A stretch of DNA of 64,000 bases from Cinclus cinclus. Lineage: Eukaryota > Chordata > Aves > Passeriformes > Cinclidae. The notes below the pieces were generated by a model. It ran no database searches. It worked only from the letters and a program-made list of their open reading frames with translations, and was not told where the DNA came from. Where the stretch lies: the NCBI RefSeq assembly GCF_963662255.1, contig NC_085050.1:23616631-23680630 (forward strand), written 5' to 3'. Both the position numbers and the translations under genes were made by a program. Position 1 is the stretch's first letter. Each line of letters opens with the position of its first letter. Shown here one piece after another: positions 1-14,126 of this stretch.

Positions 1-2992
1 ACATGCTGGATCAGCGCCTCCACCACATTCCCCTAATTTCACCTCAGGCTATTTTCAGGGGCTCCACCAGAAGCAGTTAAAGCTGATAATCTAGTCACTG
101 GTCTTCTGTAGCAGCTTTCTGTGCAGAGACAGACTATATTTAATAGACTGTATACTCCCTTATTTCCAGATTAATATTCACTTAAACATCCAGGAAACAA
201 ATAAACAAATTTTTGTATCCAATCATTATCAATACACCAAAAATAAATGGAAAAGATGAACCATGCATATTTTTTATTAAAACACGTGTCTGTCCTACCT
301 TCCCCATGCACAGCCTTTGTCTCAGCCACTTTCAGCAATATGTTACAGACAGATATTTTGGCTGGAACTATGCAAATATTTGGAATATACAGCTGGAATA
401 TCCTACTTTTTTTCCAAATTTGCCATATCACATTAGGTCTGCTACTGCTGGAACAGACTACAAATGTATCGAGCTTAATAAAATTCTCTTTGGACCCTAA
501 ATCTTGCTATACAATGCAGAAGGTTTTTTTTATTGAAAACAAACAACTGAAATGGCCCATTAGGACAGTTAGCTCAGAACCCTGCCTTTCCAGGTTCATT
601 GCTTACAGTCAGGACCAGAGGTATAATGCAATTATGTGGCTGTGTATTGTGCGGCATCTCAGGAAAATGTATCTGATCATAAGCCTGTTATTCCCTGGTA
701 AAAAGAGCTTGTGGACAGCTTGATGGCAGGATATGGCTGGTCTTTGTGTGTGGCGATAGCCAGACTGATTGCAAGAATTAAAGACAAAACACTGCAATTG
801 CCTGTGATTTTATTTAGTTTTGAGTAATATTTTTAGTCATTTTTATATCTAAAGGGCCTGTATATTTGCCCAGACATATTCAATTATTACAGTGCTCATT
901 GACAGATTTTTGGCCCATTCCAAAGGATGGACATTTTCTGAGGGGAAAAGATGTACCTGGGGCTGCTCCTAATAAATAATCCTGCCAGGATATATAGGCA
1001 GGATTTGTATATTTTATCCATATGTCCAGAAAAATGACCCAGGACAATTTTATTTACTTATGTTGATAACTATTTTCTCATAGTATCTTTTATACACAGC
1101 TGAAAAATGTAGTAATTTCTTCTTATCTGATTATTTCATTTTGAAGGGATCTTAAAAGGCTGTTAGATACGAGTGTTGGACCAAGTAATTTCCTGCCTTG
1201 CAGTTAAACATTCAGAAGTTAAACATTAAATATTAATTCGATTCTGACAGAATCAGAGTTTAGAGTATGAATAAGTTTTCATTTGGTTATAGCTTTTGTA
1301 AAAAAAAAATCTTGCAACAGAAATGTCTTAAATTAGTACAGTAATTATTAATTTATCAAGAGCAATTTTGATCTTGAACAAGAATTTCTTTTGTGCTGGG
1401 ACATTTCTTTCGAAACCTGCAGGAACTGCATAGAACTGATAGCATTGATTTTCCCAGTTAAAATGTTCTGTCAATAAAGCCACTCTGAGCCTCGTGCATG
1501 GTATGAACATGGAAAAAAAAGATCAGAATACAGCATTTCTATTATCTCTGAAGCTTTTTAATGTTAGTAACGGGCAAGAGCCATGTTTGCTAGGGATAAG
1601 TCAGAAGGTGTCTTTGCACCAGTGTCTCAGTGACAACTCTCACAGGATAGGTAATCTGTACTGCTAAACTTAAAAGAGCTAGGCAGTATGAATGACTCCA
1701 AATGACCAGACAACATTTGTCCACATTGGTTTTTGTCTCCTTTACAGATTTGCTTTGAAGAAAATTTATGGAAGTAATCTAAAGCAGAACAAGGACCAAA
1801 TGAGGAACTGACCACAACTGCTTAAATTCACTTTCTGAATCTTTTTTTATTAAACAGCTTAAATGCCCTCTGCATCACCCTGACTGCCCTGGATTTCTGG
1901 TGCAATGAGAAATAATGCTGTGGATTCATCTCATGGATCTTTAAAAATTTGCATTTATACTTTCTATGCTGGTCCAAGGTGCACACAGTACCTTCAGCTT
2001 CGCCTCATCTAGGGACTGCTGGATGACTCTGTGTGATGGACTGCAGAGAGAGGCCAGGAGTCCAAACTTCCTGAAATAAATAGGAAAAGTATCTTTGCAG
2101 ATAGGCTTGAATGAAGTCTGCCATCACATTTTGAAAGGATATCCTTCAGTAGCCTTATAACAGTTATTAGACTAAGGCTAAAGACAAGGTTTCTGCCATT
2201 TCTCACCTAATGATTTATGGTTGAACCTCCTCATACATGGGTTCCTATGGTAGTTTAAACCTTAACCCAAAATCTATTTAATCTAGAAAAATATTTGTAA
2301 TTTCTAGTTGTTTTTACTTTTAGATTGATAAACACACTGAATTTTGCGGACACTTTGTTACCTGGACAAATATCTACAAGGAACAACTAGGAAACCACTA
2401 AGTTGACTTTCACTCCTGGTTTTAAAACCAGTAGATAACCTAGTCAAAGATTAAACCCAAGTGAACTATTTGGTATTAGCCTTAGGAATTTTATTCTTCA
2501 TAAAATAAAGCTCTACTTTGATACCAGGTGTTAATGCCTTTACTCAAATTGATCTGGACTGATAGCATTACTGAAAAAGCTTTCAGCAACTGATAGAAAT
2601 TGAAACACTGTCTCTATTCATGTATAACTAATACATATGGTAGATGTAATTTAAAGTATTTCTCAGACTAGTTGGCTTGATACTCAGTATTCAAATAGGA
2701 AAGAAAAACTATTCACACTGATCTCCAGAGCAGAGCAAAATCAGATGACTAGTGACTGAACAAGCTAGGTTCATGAAAACAATCTTTGAATATTATGGGT
2801 TGAATATAAAGAATGCACAGAACAGATCAAATCCAGAATGTAATACTGTATTTCTATTCACTGGATATCAATGTGCCCCTTTTATTGGTCTTGCAGAATC
2901 TGAGGAAGTCGTGATTAGATGGCATGAGTGTTCCATTTTCAAAAGAATAGATAAATAGCATGAAAGTTCTCTTATGACTTTAAGAAGAAATT

Positions 2993-3014
2993 CCCCCCCC
3001 CCCCCCCCCCCCCC
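2993..3014. repeat. Poly-C homopolymer, 22 nt
   Basis: An uninterrupted run of 22 C lies in otherwise AT-rich DNA. The complementary strand is a pure G run able to form a G-quadruplex. It is probably length-polymorphic, and the assembled length may be inexact. Confidence 0.95.
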
Positions 3015-3469
3015 ACTATTTCTGGTTCCTAGTAAACTTTGCTGTTCTTTGAGAAATACCATTCCTACAAGATATCATGCAATTCTACATCTGCAGATGC
3101 CAGAAATACTGGGATGCCAACACCACTGAAAAAGTCCTTCAATATATAAAATACATCTCCTAACTATCCTTCTTGTAATAAATATTATTCACTATTCATT
3201 TCTAGTGACCTTTTTAGCAGTGTTAGATTGTTTTATACTTTAAACAAGAAGAATCTCAGTGTGAGGATCTCCAGTGAAATTTTATGAGATAATTATACAA
3301 CAAATTATGAACGCACTATTTGCAGTCAGCATTGTTCTGTGTTTTATTGCCTTTGTAATCACAACCTCTAAGGGCCTCAAATGAGGTTATTGAGAATTTA
3401 TTGAATGCTGTACTTGCTCAGATTAAAAGAAATCTTGGTGTTTTCATTTTTGTTCCTGGGCTTTTGCAG

Positions 3470-3511
3470 TCTGAGATCCTGACTGAAGTAGGCGGGGTCA
3501 TATCAACCAAG
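3470..3511 (+). other. Exon-like 42-nt segment with consensus splice sites
   Basis: A pyrimidine-rich tract ending in cttttgcag directly precedes this 42-nt segment, and gtaagtgc follows it. The acceptor and donor are both near consensus. The segment is an exact multiple of three, and one frame is open throughout (SEILTEVGGVISTK). It may be a microexon of an unannotated or long non-coding transcript, or a chance decoy. I recognise no protein and see no partner exons. Confidence 0.3.
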
Positions 3512-6500
3512 GTAAGTGCACCTCTTAGTGCTTAATGAAAAAGTGCAAATGTACTGTCTACTTACTTTTCAAAAACAATGAGTAGACATAATCCAGTTTC
3601 TGGATAATTATATATCTGGATTATCATAAATGACCTTACTTGAAAGGCATGGTAAGTGTTTAATTTTTTAGTACACATAGAATACAAACTGTCAGATCAA
3701 AATGCTTTAAATTAAACTGAACCCTGAGAAAACTGCAGAAACAGGAAATTCACCCATGTTCATCACCCATTTACTGTGAAAGCGTTCTTATTAACTCCAG
3801 AATAACAAAAACGTATTTCAAAACCAAGATTACCACTGTTTTGCTAGGTTACTGAGGTTCATTCACTGGAGTTTAGTGAGGGGAAAACTTGAATTGCATC
3901 TGATATGATGTTGTTATCACAACAGAATCAATTGTGAGGTTTTCCAGCACTGACAGAGACATAATGAAAACAAATCTGTCTTCTGGCCCTGCTATCTCTT
4001 GTTGAGTAAGATGTGGCATCTTCAGAAGAGATGTGAAAACCTGGCTTATTCTTTTGGCATAAAATAATATATTTGACCACTAACCATGCCTTTCACTTTA
4101 TCTGCTATTTGGCCCTCCATTCTTATCTTTATTGGTTTTGCAGCATTTAATCTCTTCTCTAAGCCATGCTCTAGTACACAGGATATCACCCTGACAGGAG
4201 GAAATAAAAGACATTTGTGCCCTCATAATAATCATGTATTTGACCAAGTAAAGAGGAGAACAATCTATTTATTTTCTTATGCTGATTTTTCTCATGTATC
4301 ACTAGGCTATTTTAAATTATATTCTAATTAAAGGTGAAAGCAATTTAGGAATAGAAATGTACTAACCTGATGATTCACTCATAATTTTAACATTAATCAA
4401 AAGTCACAGTTAGATCTCCAACCTCTTATCTATATTTTTGCTTTGACTCATCCATATTTGACTTCTGAATTACTATTTTCCAGTTCTATTGCTACATGAC
4501 AAATCCTCTGATAAACATAGGTAAAGCCAAGAGAAATATGTATTTGATTGACACAAGTTTTATTTTGTTGCATGGGCTGATGCTCACAGATGAAAATAAT
4601 TAAATTTTATGGTTTATGCCTGAGGCACCTCTGGTACAAAACTGTTGTAAAATACAGAAAATATTTAAAAATTAGAAGCATACACTGCCACTGTGGCATA
4701 GTAAGGTCATCAGACTAACAAATGTTATCAATATTCATGGTTTTTTTCTGGAAAAACATTTTTAGTTGTTTCCTTTGAGCTAAGTCTTCATAAAAACAGA
4801 CACATTAGAAAACATTCTTGAGGAAGCAGTCAGACCTTATGGTTACCATGTTTTCTGAACTCCAGAGTTCTGACAGCATCCTTATCTGAGTTGTGGGCAG
4901 CTCCACCATGTTAATCAAATGACTGTTTGGTGTCCTGGCCAAAAGTGTCACATCTTTGGAGTGAATTTCAAGAGGACAAGTTCTGTGACCTGTTCTCTGT
5001 CCATATTTCAGGCTGGTAGCTCATCAGTACCTCAGGCCCAAAGCATCCATGTGGTACTGATGCTGGGATCACAGCTGATGAATGAGATTCTGACTTTCTT
5101 GGTGCCCAAAAGAGATCCAAAAGGAAGTCAAGAACTGGAAACTCAGTGAAGTTTGAGAGACTGATGTTTGGAAACTCAGATGAAAGTCAAGATTTTACGT
5201 TGTGCTTGAAGACAGCATTGACAGACAGTTCTCATGCCTTGTGACTTTTAGACACTTCTAAGCAAATTTTGTCTCCAGCTTGCATTTTAATTGTTTGACT
5301 GTGGAATCCACTACGGCATCTAAATTTAGTCACAGAACCTCAGAGATGCTTTTTTAGAGACATCTTGCAAAATTGTTTTCTCCCAGAAATTGCAGAATAG
5401 CAACTTTTCTGAGATTATTAAAATAAAATCACAAAAGAATAGATACGCATGATGGAGAAACACTTTTGCTATGAAAAATTTAAAATTATTTAGAATTTTA
5501 GTGCAGCAGCACTAGCAGCAGCAGCTCTCAAAGGATGCACTAACCACTCAAATCCTCTTAATTTTGTGGGTTTGTTCATATTAAGAAACTTTAAAACAAA
5601 ACAATTAAAACAATTGTGTCTGATGCTGTTTCATGCCTCCCAATGAATGGGTACAATTAGCTCAAACCCTCTATGAATGATTCAGAGACTTTCTTTTTAG
5701 CAACCCAGAAGGAATCATCTTGGTTTTTAAGCTGTATAAATTTACTGAACTCCATTTTAAGAGTATTTAGGTGTTTGAATTCCACTGTTTTCTCATTAAG
5801 GATCTTACAGATTCTTCTTGTTTCTACTCTAAATACATGAATAGCAATTTTACTCCTTTATTTTTATATCAACTTTAACCTAGCTAATTGCATGACTGTC
5901 CTGCTGTTACCTAATACAGAGCAATTGTCTTCTACTGTCCTCTCATAAAATCTGCTATGCCTCTGAAGAATACAAATCTTTTTAATCTGTTTCAACTCCT
6001 CATTTTTAAATATATGTCACCAGACTACACTCCCTAATATTGAGATTTTTTTTTTTTCACTCCTGGCCATTTTAAGAGACAGGGGAAATTATTACAGATA
6101 TTCTGCTGTAGCATATTTAGTTTTTTCTTATCTTATTTTACTTTTACTTGAATTTCTCGGAATGGATGACCTCACTAGTAATTTACTTAATTTATTGATG
6201 GATATTCTTGTAAAATATAAAACACTTAGAGAAATATCTTTTGTTTATTCAATTTATTTTGGACCATGTTTAGTCCACTGTTATTTTCAACAAATAGTTA
6301 TAATAAAAAGTTTTTAATTTCCAAACAGAAGGTTGGTGTAGCAACTCAGCTTTTTGATGCAGTATTGATGAGGAAGTTTGTGAGCTGCAGCACTTCAGAA
6401 TAGCTGCCCTGTATGGATACAAATAACCTGTATTCTTGTGCCTGTATCTTAGAAATCAACAGTTCTCATAATGATGGAATTCATTAAAACATTTATTCTG

Positions 6501-6705
6501 TTTTTCACATTTACTGTTACTCATCACTTTATTTCCTATGAATCTTTAAGAGTCCTTATCCTGCAGTACCTCTTAACAACATGTCAGCAACTCCATGAGG
6601 TTCTTGTTATCCTGACAATAGTGGGTGTCACACCCATCACTAGTTGTTTCAGTTTCTTCATTTTTGCTGTTTAAGATTCTCACTTTGCACAAAACCAAAC
6701 AAATA

Positions 6706-6795
6706 TTGATTGGGAGGGATCCCAGGGACTAGGTGGTCCAGCTCCCCTGCTGAAGAAGGACTATAGCTGAATCTCTTCAAGGATACAGATTCATA
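6706..6795 (-). repeat. Probable degraded CR1 LINE fragment
   Basis: The segment reading 'gggagggatcccagggac' and then 'ctcccctgctgaagaagga' resembles the antisense 3' region of avian CR1 (an 'aagggacc ... cctgct' pattern). It is short and diverged, so it is assigned from pattern memory only. Confidence 0.4.
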
Positions 6796-9700
6796 TCCTG
6801 CTGCATATACATTATTCTCTCATTTCTTATTTGTCACGTCTCATTTGTCAAGCATATTCCTGTCACTAAGGCTGCTACAGCTTTCTTCTTACAATTCACC
6901 CTTCTCCAGACTGATGTTACTTTGGCTATTTTAATACCTCCATTTCTCTGGTTTTGGAGGACTTTTAAAAAATGTGCTAAAATTAGTATACAACTTAAAC
7001 TTTTATATTTTTTTCTTCTTCTCCAATTTCCTTTCCCCCCCCACACTGTCAGTCCTAAATCCTAGAATGTTGCTCAAAGTCCTTATCATAAATAACTCCT
7101 GGCCAAACATCTTCCCCTGTTTCCTACCTCACTCATCATGAATTTGCCTGCTGAGGACATTTTCTCATAGCTTCTGCCTCCACAGTGGACTGATAGACAA
7201 TTACACTGAGAACTGTCTGGATTTCTTTTGCTTTGAGCATCTTTCCTGGGATATTACCCATGCAGTCATTGAATTTTGTCACATTGGGTGAACTTACAGA
7301 ACACTTTTTCCAGATTCTGTAAGAATTATTTTAAATGTTACACCTACACATTGTTTCTTGCTGCAGATAAAAGACTCTGAAGGAAACATGTGATGAGCTT
7401 GCCACAGTTTTTAATATTTCAAGGTTTTAAATAAAGACCCTCTACCTAATGTCATCCATGAAGATTAAAACAAAGGTGCCATGTGAGAATTATTTGTAGT
7501 GGTCTTGGACCAACTGTAATGTAAAGCACACTTAAAGAATTTTTTTTTTTAAAACTCAGTTTTATATTTCAGTCAGGAGAATTTGCTAACTTTTCAGAAC
7601 TGTGCAACAGACTGAAATTCCTGTCAGGAAGAATAAATAGTATAACTCACCAAAAGTCCCATTAAACTTCAGTGAAGAAGCTAAGAGTGAGGGTACTCAA
7701 TTTTCTATAGCCATACCCTGAATTCCTTGTGTTTCTCTTCCTAAGTCACTGACTGATAATACATTAACTATTAAATTTCATAAGCTGTCACACATGTAAA
7801 TAATCTTGCTCTGTGTTTGACTTTCCATTTACTCTCTAAATTGCTTACAATTTCCCATGTGTAAATTCCAAATATCTCCCTTGAACCCGAACCTCCCTGT
7901 ATTTTACCTTCCTAATGAAATAATTACTACTGGCTCTATATAAACAGGCAAAAATTGCTAAAGAAGACGTGTTAGACAGGTCATTTCTGCCAAAGTCACA
8001 GCACAGAATTCAATAAAAAGTTATGAGCCTCAAAGAATATCCTTCCATTACCAGTCACTCTGGTCAATATATAAATCAGAAGCTTTGTGACTGAGAAAGA
8101 AACTTATCCTTGACTTATTAAGTAGGCTATCTGACTAACTGGTATTCTTGAGGATTTTTATATCTCAGTAAGAACATTTTCTGGGCTATGGACAGCTTAA
8201 TTTCATTCAATTTCATGCCACTTCAGCATATGATTAAATCGGATTTAAATGGATGGACTTTACCTATGAGTGTTTGGAAGGACAAATCTAATTAACCTGA
8301 TTGTCTTTCCATGTATTCTTTATATTTTCTAAGTTTAAAGCTGTTATTGATTATTAGTGGCTACAAAAAACAGTTGGATAAAATATGCATATACCTTTTT
8401 TGGCAATGATTATAAACTTAAATTAATCTAACTAAACTGTACAGAATAAAATAAAAAATAGAGGGAATAATTTTATAAATTGGAACACTTGCCGGCTATG
8501 TCTGGAATTGGATATGCTGTGAATGAATAAACACCAATGAAAAAAATATTCCCACCTCCAAAATAAGCAATAAAATATCTGTGGAACATGTTAGTGGACA
8601 TGTCAGTGGACCATGTTTAAAATTTAATATCCAATATCAAATGTTAAAAAAACTTTTATATATTCCTACCATGTAATCGCCCAGCCAGGTTTCAGTGACT
8701 GAATTTCTGAATGGATCTCACAAAGAATGCAGGAAGTTACTGATTTCTGAGTTTATCTATACTGCAAAGTGAATTTTTGGAAATTCAGCACTTGGAGTAT
8801 GTATTAAAAGTTCAAGAACAATTTATGCAATATAATAAACAAGATCACTCAAACCTAGCCTGGCTAGGAAAACATACAGGATTGTGCAAAAAATTGTGAA
8901 AAATCGAAAGTTTTCTCTGAATCCTCCTCTGATTTTAATAAAGTCTTCTATAAATACCTGTATACCTTTACTGCCTAGGACATTTATAATGATGGTAAGA
9001 GTGCAGATGATGCAGACAGACATGATCAAATGTCTAGAGATGCTTGTAAATGAAACCAGAGGCAGCTTTGTGGGTGCAGAGAACAAAAAAAACGTGCAGC
9101 CCCTGCACTTGTTGTAGTTGTGTGAGAAAAGATTTTTATGTGAATGGGATGGGATTCCTAGCATAATGAGTGGTACACTTACCTCAAAAGAAGTCTTTAG
9201 CTTGTGTCACCTTCAGAAAAAGGCCAAACAAAATTCTCAGTGGTTCATTTTTATTCAGTTTATACAGCTTGCAACCCTAATTATTTACCTGCAAACTTCT
9301 GCTTTCAGAGTGGCAGACTGTAATAATATCTGTGCTGAAGAAAACAGGACCACAGATTATCGTGTTATTAGTTTTTAGTTATTAGTGCAGAACCATGTTA
9401 AGTGTTACTGTCATCAATCTTTATGAGGTTTTGCTCAGATCATGTAACAGACAATATTTTAAAAAGTGAGTATTTCCTTTCACATTTCTCTGCATACCTA
9501 GAGCTAACATTCTTTGCATGGTAACAGAACTTCTTCTTGAGAAAGCTCATAGGTTTGGGTTTTGTCCTTTGTCCTCCTCTGACTCCCTCACTGTAGCCTG
9601 TGATCAGTACAAGATAAGGAAGCCATTTACCAGCAACCCACTACTGAGTCCAGCACTGATCAATACACTTTCAGATACTTCTCTGAGCTTGCAAGATGAT

Positions 9701-12700
9701 GATTATCAATCTCTCCTGATGTGGTATTTATAATCAAGCACTACAGGTAGTCGAAAGTTTACATCTATAATTCACTATATTCCTCCATTTGTTGATATGG
9801 TTTCTTGCTGCGGATTTTGTAAATCTTCCTAATCTATCTTTAATTAATTTTTAAAAGAACACTTGCCCATCTTCTTTCCATTCTTTAATTTTCAATATTT
9901 TTTCATGTCCTTAATGGGTAAGACATTGCAAATAAATACACTGGCAAGGCTGCTCTCTGATTCAATCACATGACAATTCTCATTCCATACCTTGAATCCT
10001 ATAAAATACATATATAAAGTTATCGTATTTCTTTGTAGAGTCTTAAGCTTACACCTGTAGCTTCTGTGTCATTTATTTTAATAACATAGGATTATAACAA
10101 AATGCCAAGAGTTATGAAAATGCTGACACAGAAAGCAACTGGAAGGAATTTTGCACAGCTATTTCACACATCTTCAAAAATTTAGAGTTTTCTCTTTTTC
10201 ACTGCTTTGGCACACACTCAGTAATTAAAAGGGTAATTCTTCCAAGAAGGGTGAACAAATGGAAACTCCATCTGCAAAGGAAAAGAAAGAAGAACATATT
10301 TGATATTGCTACAGACCATCCAACAAAAAATCACAGCGCAATCTGGTAGACAGAAGACTTCTGTTTCTTTTTCTGAAAAATGTAACAGGCATTTACCCAA
10401 TGTCCTTTTTTTTTGTTTCTTGAGATTTGGATAGACAGCTTGAGATAACCACAAACAAGAACCAAATTGTTCATTAGAACTTTGCATAAAAACTTATTTT
10501 ATCTTTGCATTATACACTACTGATACAAATAATGGAGCTAGTTTGGCTATGAGGAACTGCAGTCCTATCAATCTTGGAGGAATGTTCTCTCTTTTATTTG
10601 AAATAAATGAAAACTGCATACAGATGTTAGCAACAGTACCTTCTTTCAAATCAAGACAGACAAAAGAGATAAATCATTATCTGAACCTCAAATGCCCCTT
10701 GCTGCAAGGTGATGAACACAACCTAAACAATGCTACACCATTGTCTGTTAAAATGATTGAGAACTGATGCCACTGGAGACCACAAAAGATTGCATGCTTG
10801 TGATGGTGATGTTATTAAAAAGACAGTAAAAAATCAAATTTAAAACATCATTTAATGCAAAATATCAATTCTATAAAGTATTTATTATGGCTGTCAAAAT
10901 GCATTGACAAAGAATTACTGTTTATAAATTATTTCCATAGTGTCTGTAATGAGGTTCTCAGTAATTTGAAACACCATCAGAGCCTTCTTTGGATATTCAA
11001 ACTGGCTTTGAATTGTCTATGGAGTTTTGCATATGACTTTATCTGAAAACACATAGTCATTAAGAAAAAAACTGGAAATGCTGGCTTTGGAGTTATATAC
11101 TCCATTTCTACCCGTGTGCTGCTGCTTGTATGCCTACAAGTAAATTACTAATCTTTTTGACCTAAACTCTTCACTGAACTTCATCTAATTAATGGTGATG
11201 TTGTGAGCTTTAGCAAACTTGCACTGCCTCTGGAGAGTCTCAGCCTTTCAGTCTCAGCCTTGCGAAACAAAGGTAAAGAATTGCATTCATATTTTCTTCA
11301 TATAATCTTAAAATGTGTGACTTATTTTGCAGACATACTAACGTGCTTTATTTTTTTTTTTCCCAGAAGACATCAAATGGATTAGTGGAAGTAGGTGTAT
11401 ATACATCTGGGCATAAAAGGTCAAAATATACTCCTTTGTATCCATAACTTTTTAAATTAAGAGCAAGCTGATCCCAGGTATCATTACTGTCTGCAATTCT
11501 CTGATAGGTGTATAATTTTTTGGGAGGAAAACATGGAAGTGTTAGTTACAATTTCAGCTGGGTCTGTGCTGATTGTGTTGGACTGCCACAGTGGAGAAAT
11601 GGGACTGTACTGCTAATGAGGTAGATAAGTCATGAGCAATTACAATGATACTCTTCTAAATATCTGAACTATAAATCACCAATGAAAGCAAACGGGTGCC
11701 TTGTTGGTATGGAAGAATCTTCTTGCAACTGTTGGAAACAAAATCATTAGTAACAGACAGATCAATTTCTGCTCCTCCTCTCAGTTCAGTAAAGTCATAG
11801 CAGAAGAAAATTGTGAAAAGGAGAAGCCAATAGCTGACACTTGATTTCTAAAAATATAATTTAATGTCTTCTTTCAAGTCAAACTAAACAGTAGCATGGT
11901 CTGAAATGCTCAACAGAAGAGACTACATCGGACAAGAAGTAACAACATGTACAGAAAAAAAGGGGAAAGTCAGGAAAATAAGGACTGGTATGAAGATAAA
12001 GGGGACTAGTTGCAAAGGGCAAAGAGGGACATTTCTTATTAAATCTTCCAAAGTATGATATTTTTTTAATCCATTACCTTCGGAAATAAATAATGGCTTA
12101 ACATTCTATTTAAATGAAATTAAGGCAAAATTGTGGAAGATAACTCTTGCTGTTATGACCAAGAGACCAAACCAGAATCTACAAACGAATGCTTTGCATA
12201 AAAGTGTATTGAGTACTTCCTAATTTACAAGTGAAAAAGCACTCTTGCTAAAGACATGGAGTTGTCATCCTAGGTTCATTTAAGAAATACATGTAATCTT
12301 GAACACTGGCCAGGTTTTTTCCCCTTGTGACATTTCAGTTAAACATTCAGTGGTTTTCATGTTTCAGTTACGTCTAAACAAATCTCCTGGATGCATCAGT
12401 ATTTCATTTTGAAATATAATAATCTGGTAATGGTTCAACTTGAATTTACTGGGCCATATTTGAGGTCTTTACTTCAGTTTAGCATAAATGTTCGTCCGTC
12501 TTTTTATTACACACCTGAGAACGCCCAGCAGACACACTGAGAGTCCTAATTCTCCACTACTGTTTAGAAGAGTCTCCCTACCCTGCAGAAAAATCATCTC
12601 AGAGTAGGAGGTAGTTCTTGTGCCCACTTCTCAATCACCTAAATGAAAGACGAATGGTTGGGAGAGAAGTGGGAAATCAGGTTCTGTGTCTTCAATTTAA

Positions 12701-13751
12701 AATAGTTAACTAGCCTAAGATTGCTTAGATTATTTGTAGTTGTTATGGTATTAGAATCCCTATCAGCTGACTCTTTTTCTACTTTCTTGTCCACATACTT
12801 CGTTACACATTCTTCCTGAATGTCTTCCAATCAATCTTCAGGTTTAATCACCGCAAGCCAGAAATGAGGCTGATTGCGGATGTTGATTCCAATATCCTTG
12901 GTCACAGGAATAAGTATTTCTTGCTGTTAGAAAGTAATTGAATTGAAAGCCTCTGGGAACGATTAGAACCTGGAGCAGGCGGCTTGCTGTCCTGAAACCC
13001 CGCGCTGCCAGGAGGGGGAACCTGCTGCACATCCTTGAGAGAAAGCCAGAAGCACAACTACATGAAGCCATAGCAGCCAAAAGTCAAAGGTGTCGGTATT
13101 GAGGCCTGCGTTTTGATTTCTTTTGCTTTGATGCCATTTCAGACCTCCAACTGCGAACGGAAACATATTCACATAGCTATCCGGCAAAGATAATTTAAAA
13201 AATATTAAAGGCAAGGGGAAGATTAATGAAGGGAGGATTAAACCTTCCCAAGACTTTGCAAATTACATATGCTACATGTCGGAGACCGAGCCGAAGGCTG
13301 CTTCTGCTTTGTGCCATCCTCCTGTCAGAGGTCTCTGATATACCTGTACTTGAGCAAAGCCTTCTAACTTTATGGTTTGATGATTACTGACCAAAGATTT
13401 CAGAAATTTCTGTTTCAAAAATCCAGGTTTTTAATGTAATACCGCCCCGCACCGTTTTTGTGAGACACCACCGGGCCACCGCAGCACCGGGAACTGCGGA
13501 GCGCCCCGCACGCGTCCTGTGACCCTACGATTCCCATTTACATTGCTGGTGCACAGCACCGAGCCTCGCCAGGTTGCCGTGGAAACTCGGAGCCCCCGAA
13601 ATCCAGTCAGCCCTCAGTGAGCGAACACTGCCCAAACCGGGGCCGAAGCGAGAATTCACGTTGTTGCTGCTGCTGCTGCCACCGCACGCGAGTGCCCCTG
13701 AACAGACCCTACAGACGGAGATGAGCATCTGGCGTCCGGGCTGCTAGGGAC

Positions 13752-13788
13752 ACCAGCGGGCAAGCGACCAGCGGGCAAGCGACCAGCG
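13752..13788. repeat. 15-bp tandem repeat in the CpG island
   Basis: A 15-bp unit (accagcgggcaagcg) occurs twice in tandem, followed by a partial third copy (accagcgc). A nearby (CTG)5 run lies at about 13,664-13,678. Both are low-copy simple repeats in the probable promoter or 5'UTR of TMEM33. Confidence 0.85.
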
Positions 13789-14126
13789 CGCTGCCCGGCG
13801 GGCTCGCCCCGCAGCCGCAGCTCCAGCTCCGCGCCCGCAGGGATCCCGCCGGCCATCCCCGCGCGGCCTCCCAGCGCCGACCCGTGACGCCGCCCGGCGC
13901 CGTCGGGACCATCCCAGTCGCCGCCTACATTGCCCGGCAGCCCCGCGGCCCGCGGGAAGTGGCGTCCGGCCGCATCCGGGAGTGCGGATCCGCCGGAGCG
14001 TGTTCCGTGCCCGGTGTGGCGCTTGCGGTGGGTCGCGGCCGGGCCGGGAGCGGGAGCTCGGGAAGCGGCGATTGCGGTCGCCCGTGTCCCATAGACTGAG
14101 GCGCTTCTCTCCCCGCAGGTGCGGCC

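Larger units (their letters stand above)
1..13434. other. AT-rich intergenic region upstream of TMEM33
   Basis: I recognise no protein-coding gene here on either strand. Open frames are short (mostly under 115 codons), begin at arbitrary ATGs, lack flanking splice signals and do not resemble any family I know. The base composition is typical AT-rich avian intergenic or regulatory DNA. Separate entries describe a poly-C tract, an exon-like segment and a probable CR1 remnant. By human synteny the next gene upstream would be PHOX2B, so enhancers could lie here, but that is inference from gene order only. Confidence 0.7.

Noticed and set aside
247..723. 158-codon plus-strand frame near the window start
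   Set aside because: No family resemblance, no promoter or splice context, and AT-biased composition as in the surrounding intergenic DNA.
8823..9164. 113-codon minus-strand frame with hydrophobic stretches
   Set aside because: Hydrophobicity follows from T-rich codons. I found no recognisable domain and no adjacent exon signals.
12844..13214. Two overlapping minus-strand frames (78 and 83 codons) just upstream of the CpG island, one with a presequence-like N-terminus
   Set aside because: A divergent gene was considered, but there is no family match, no clear donor site, and the frames overlap each other.
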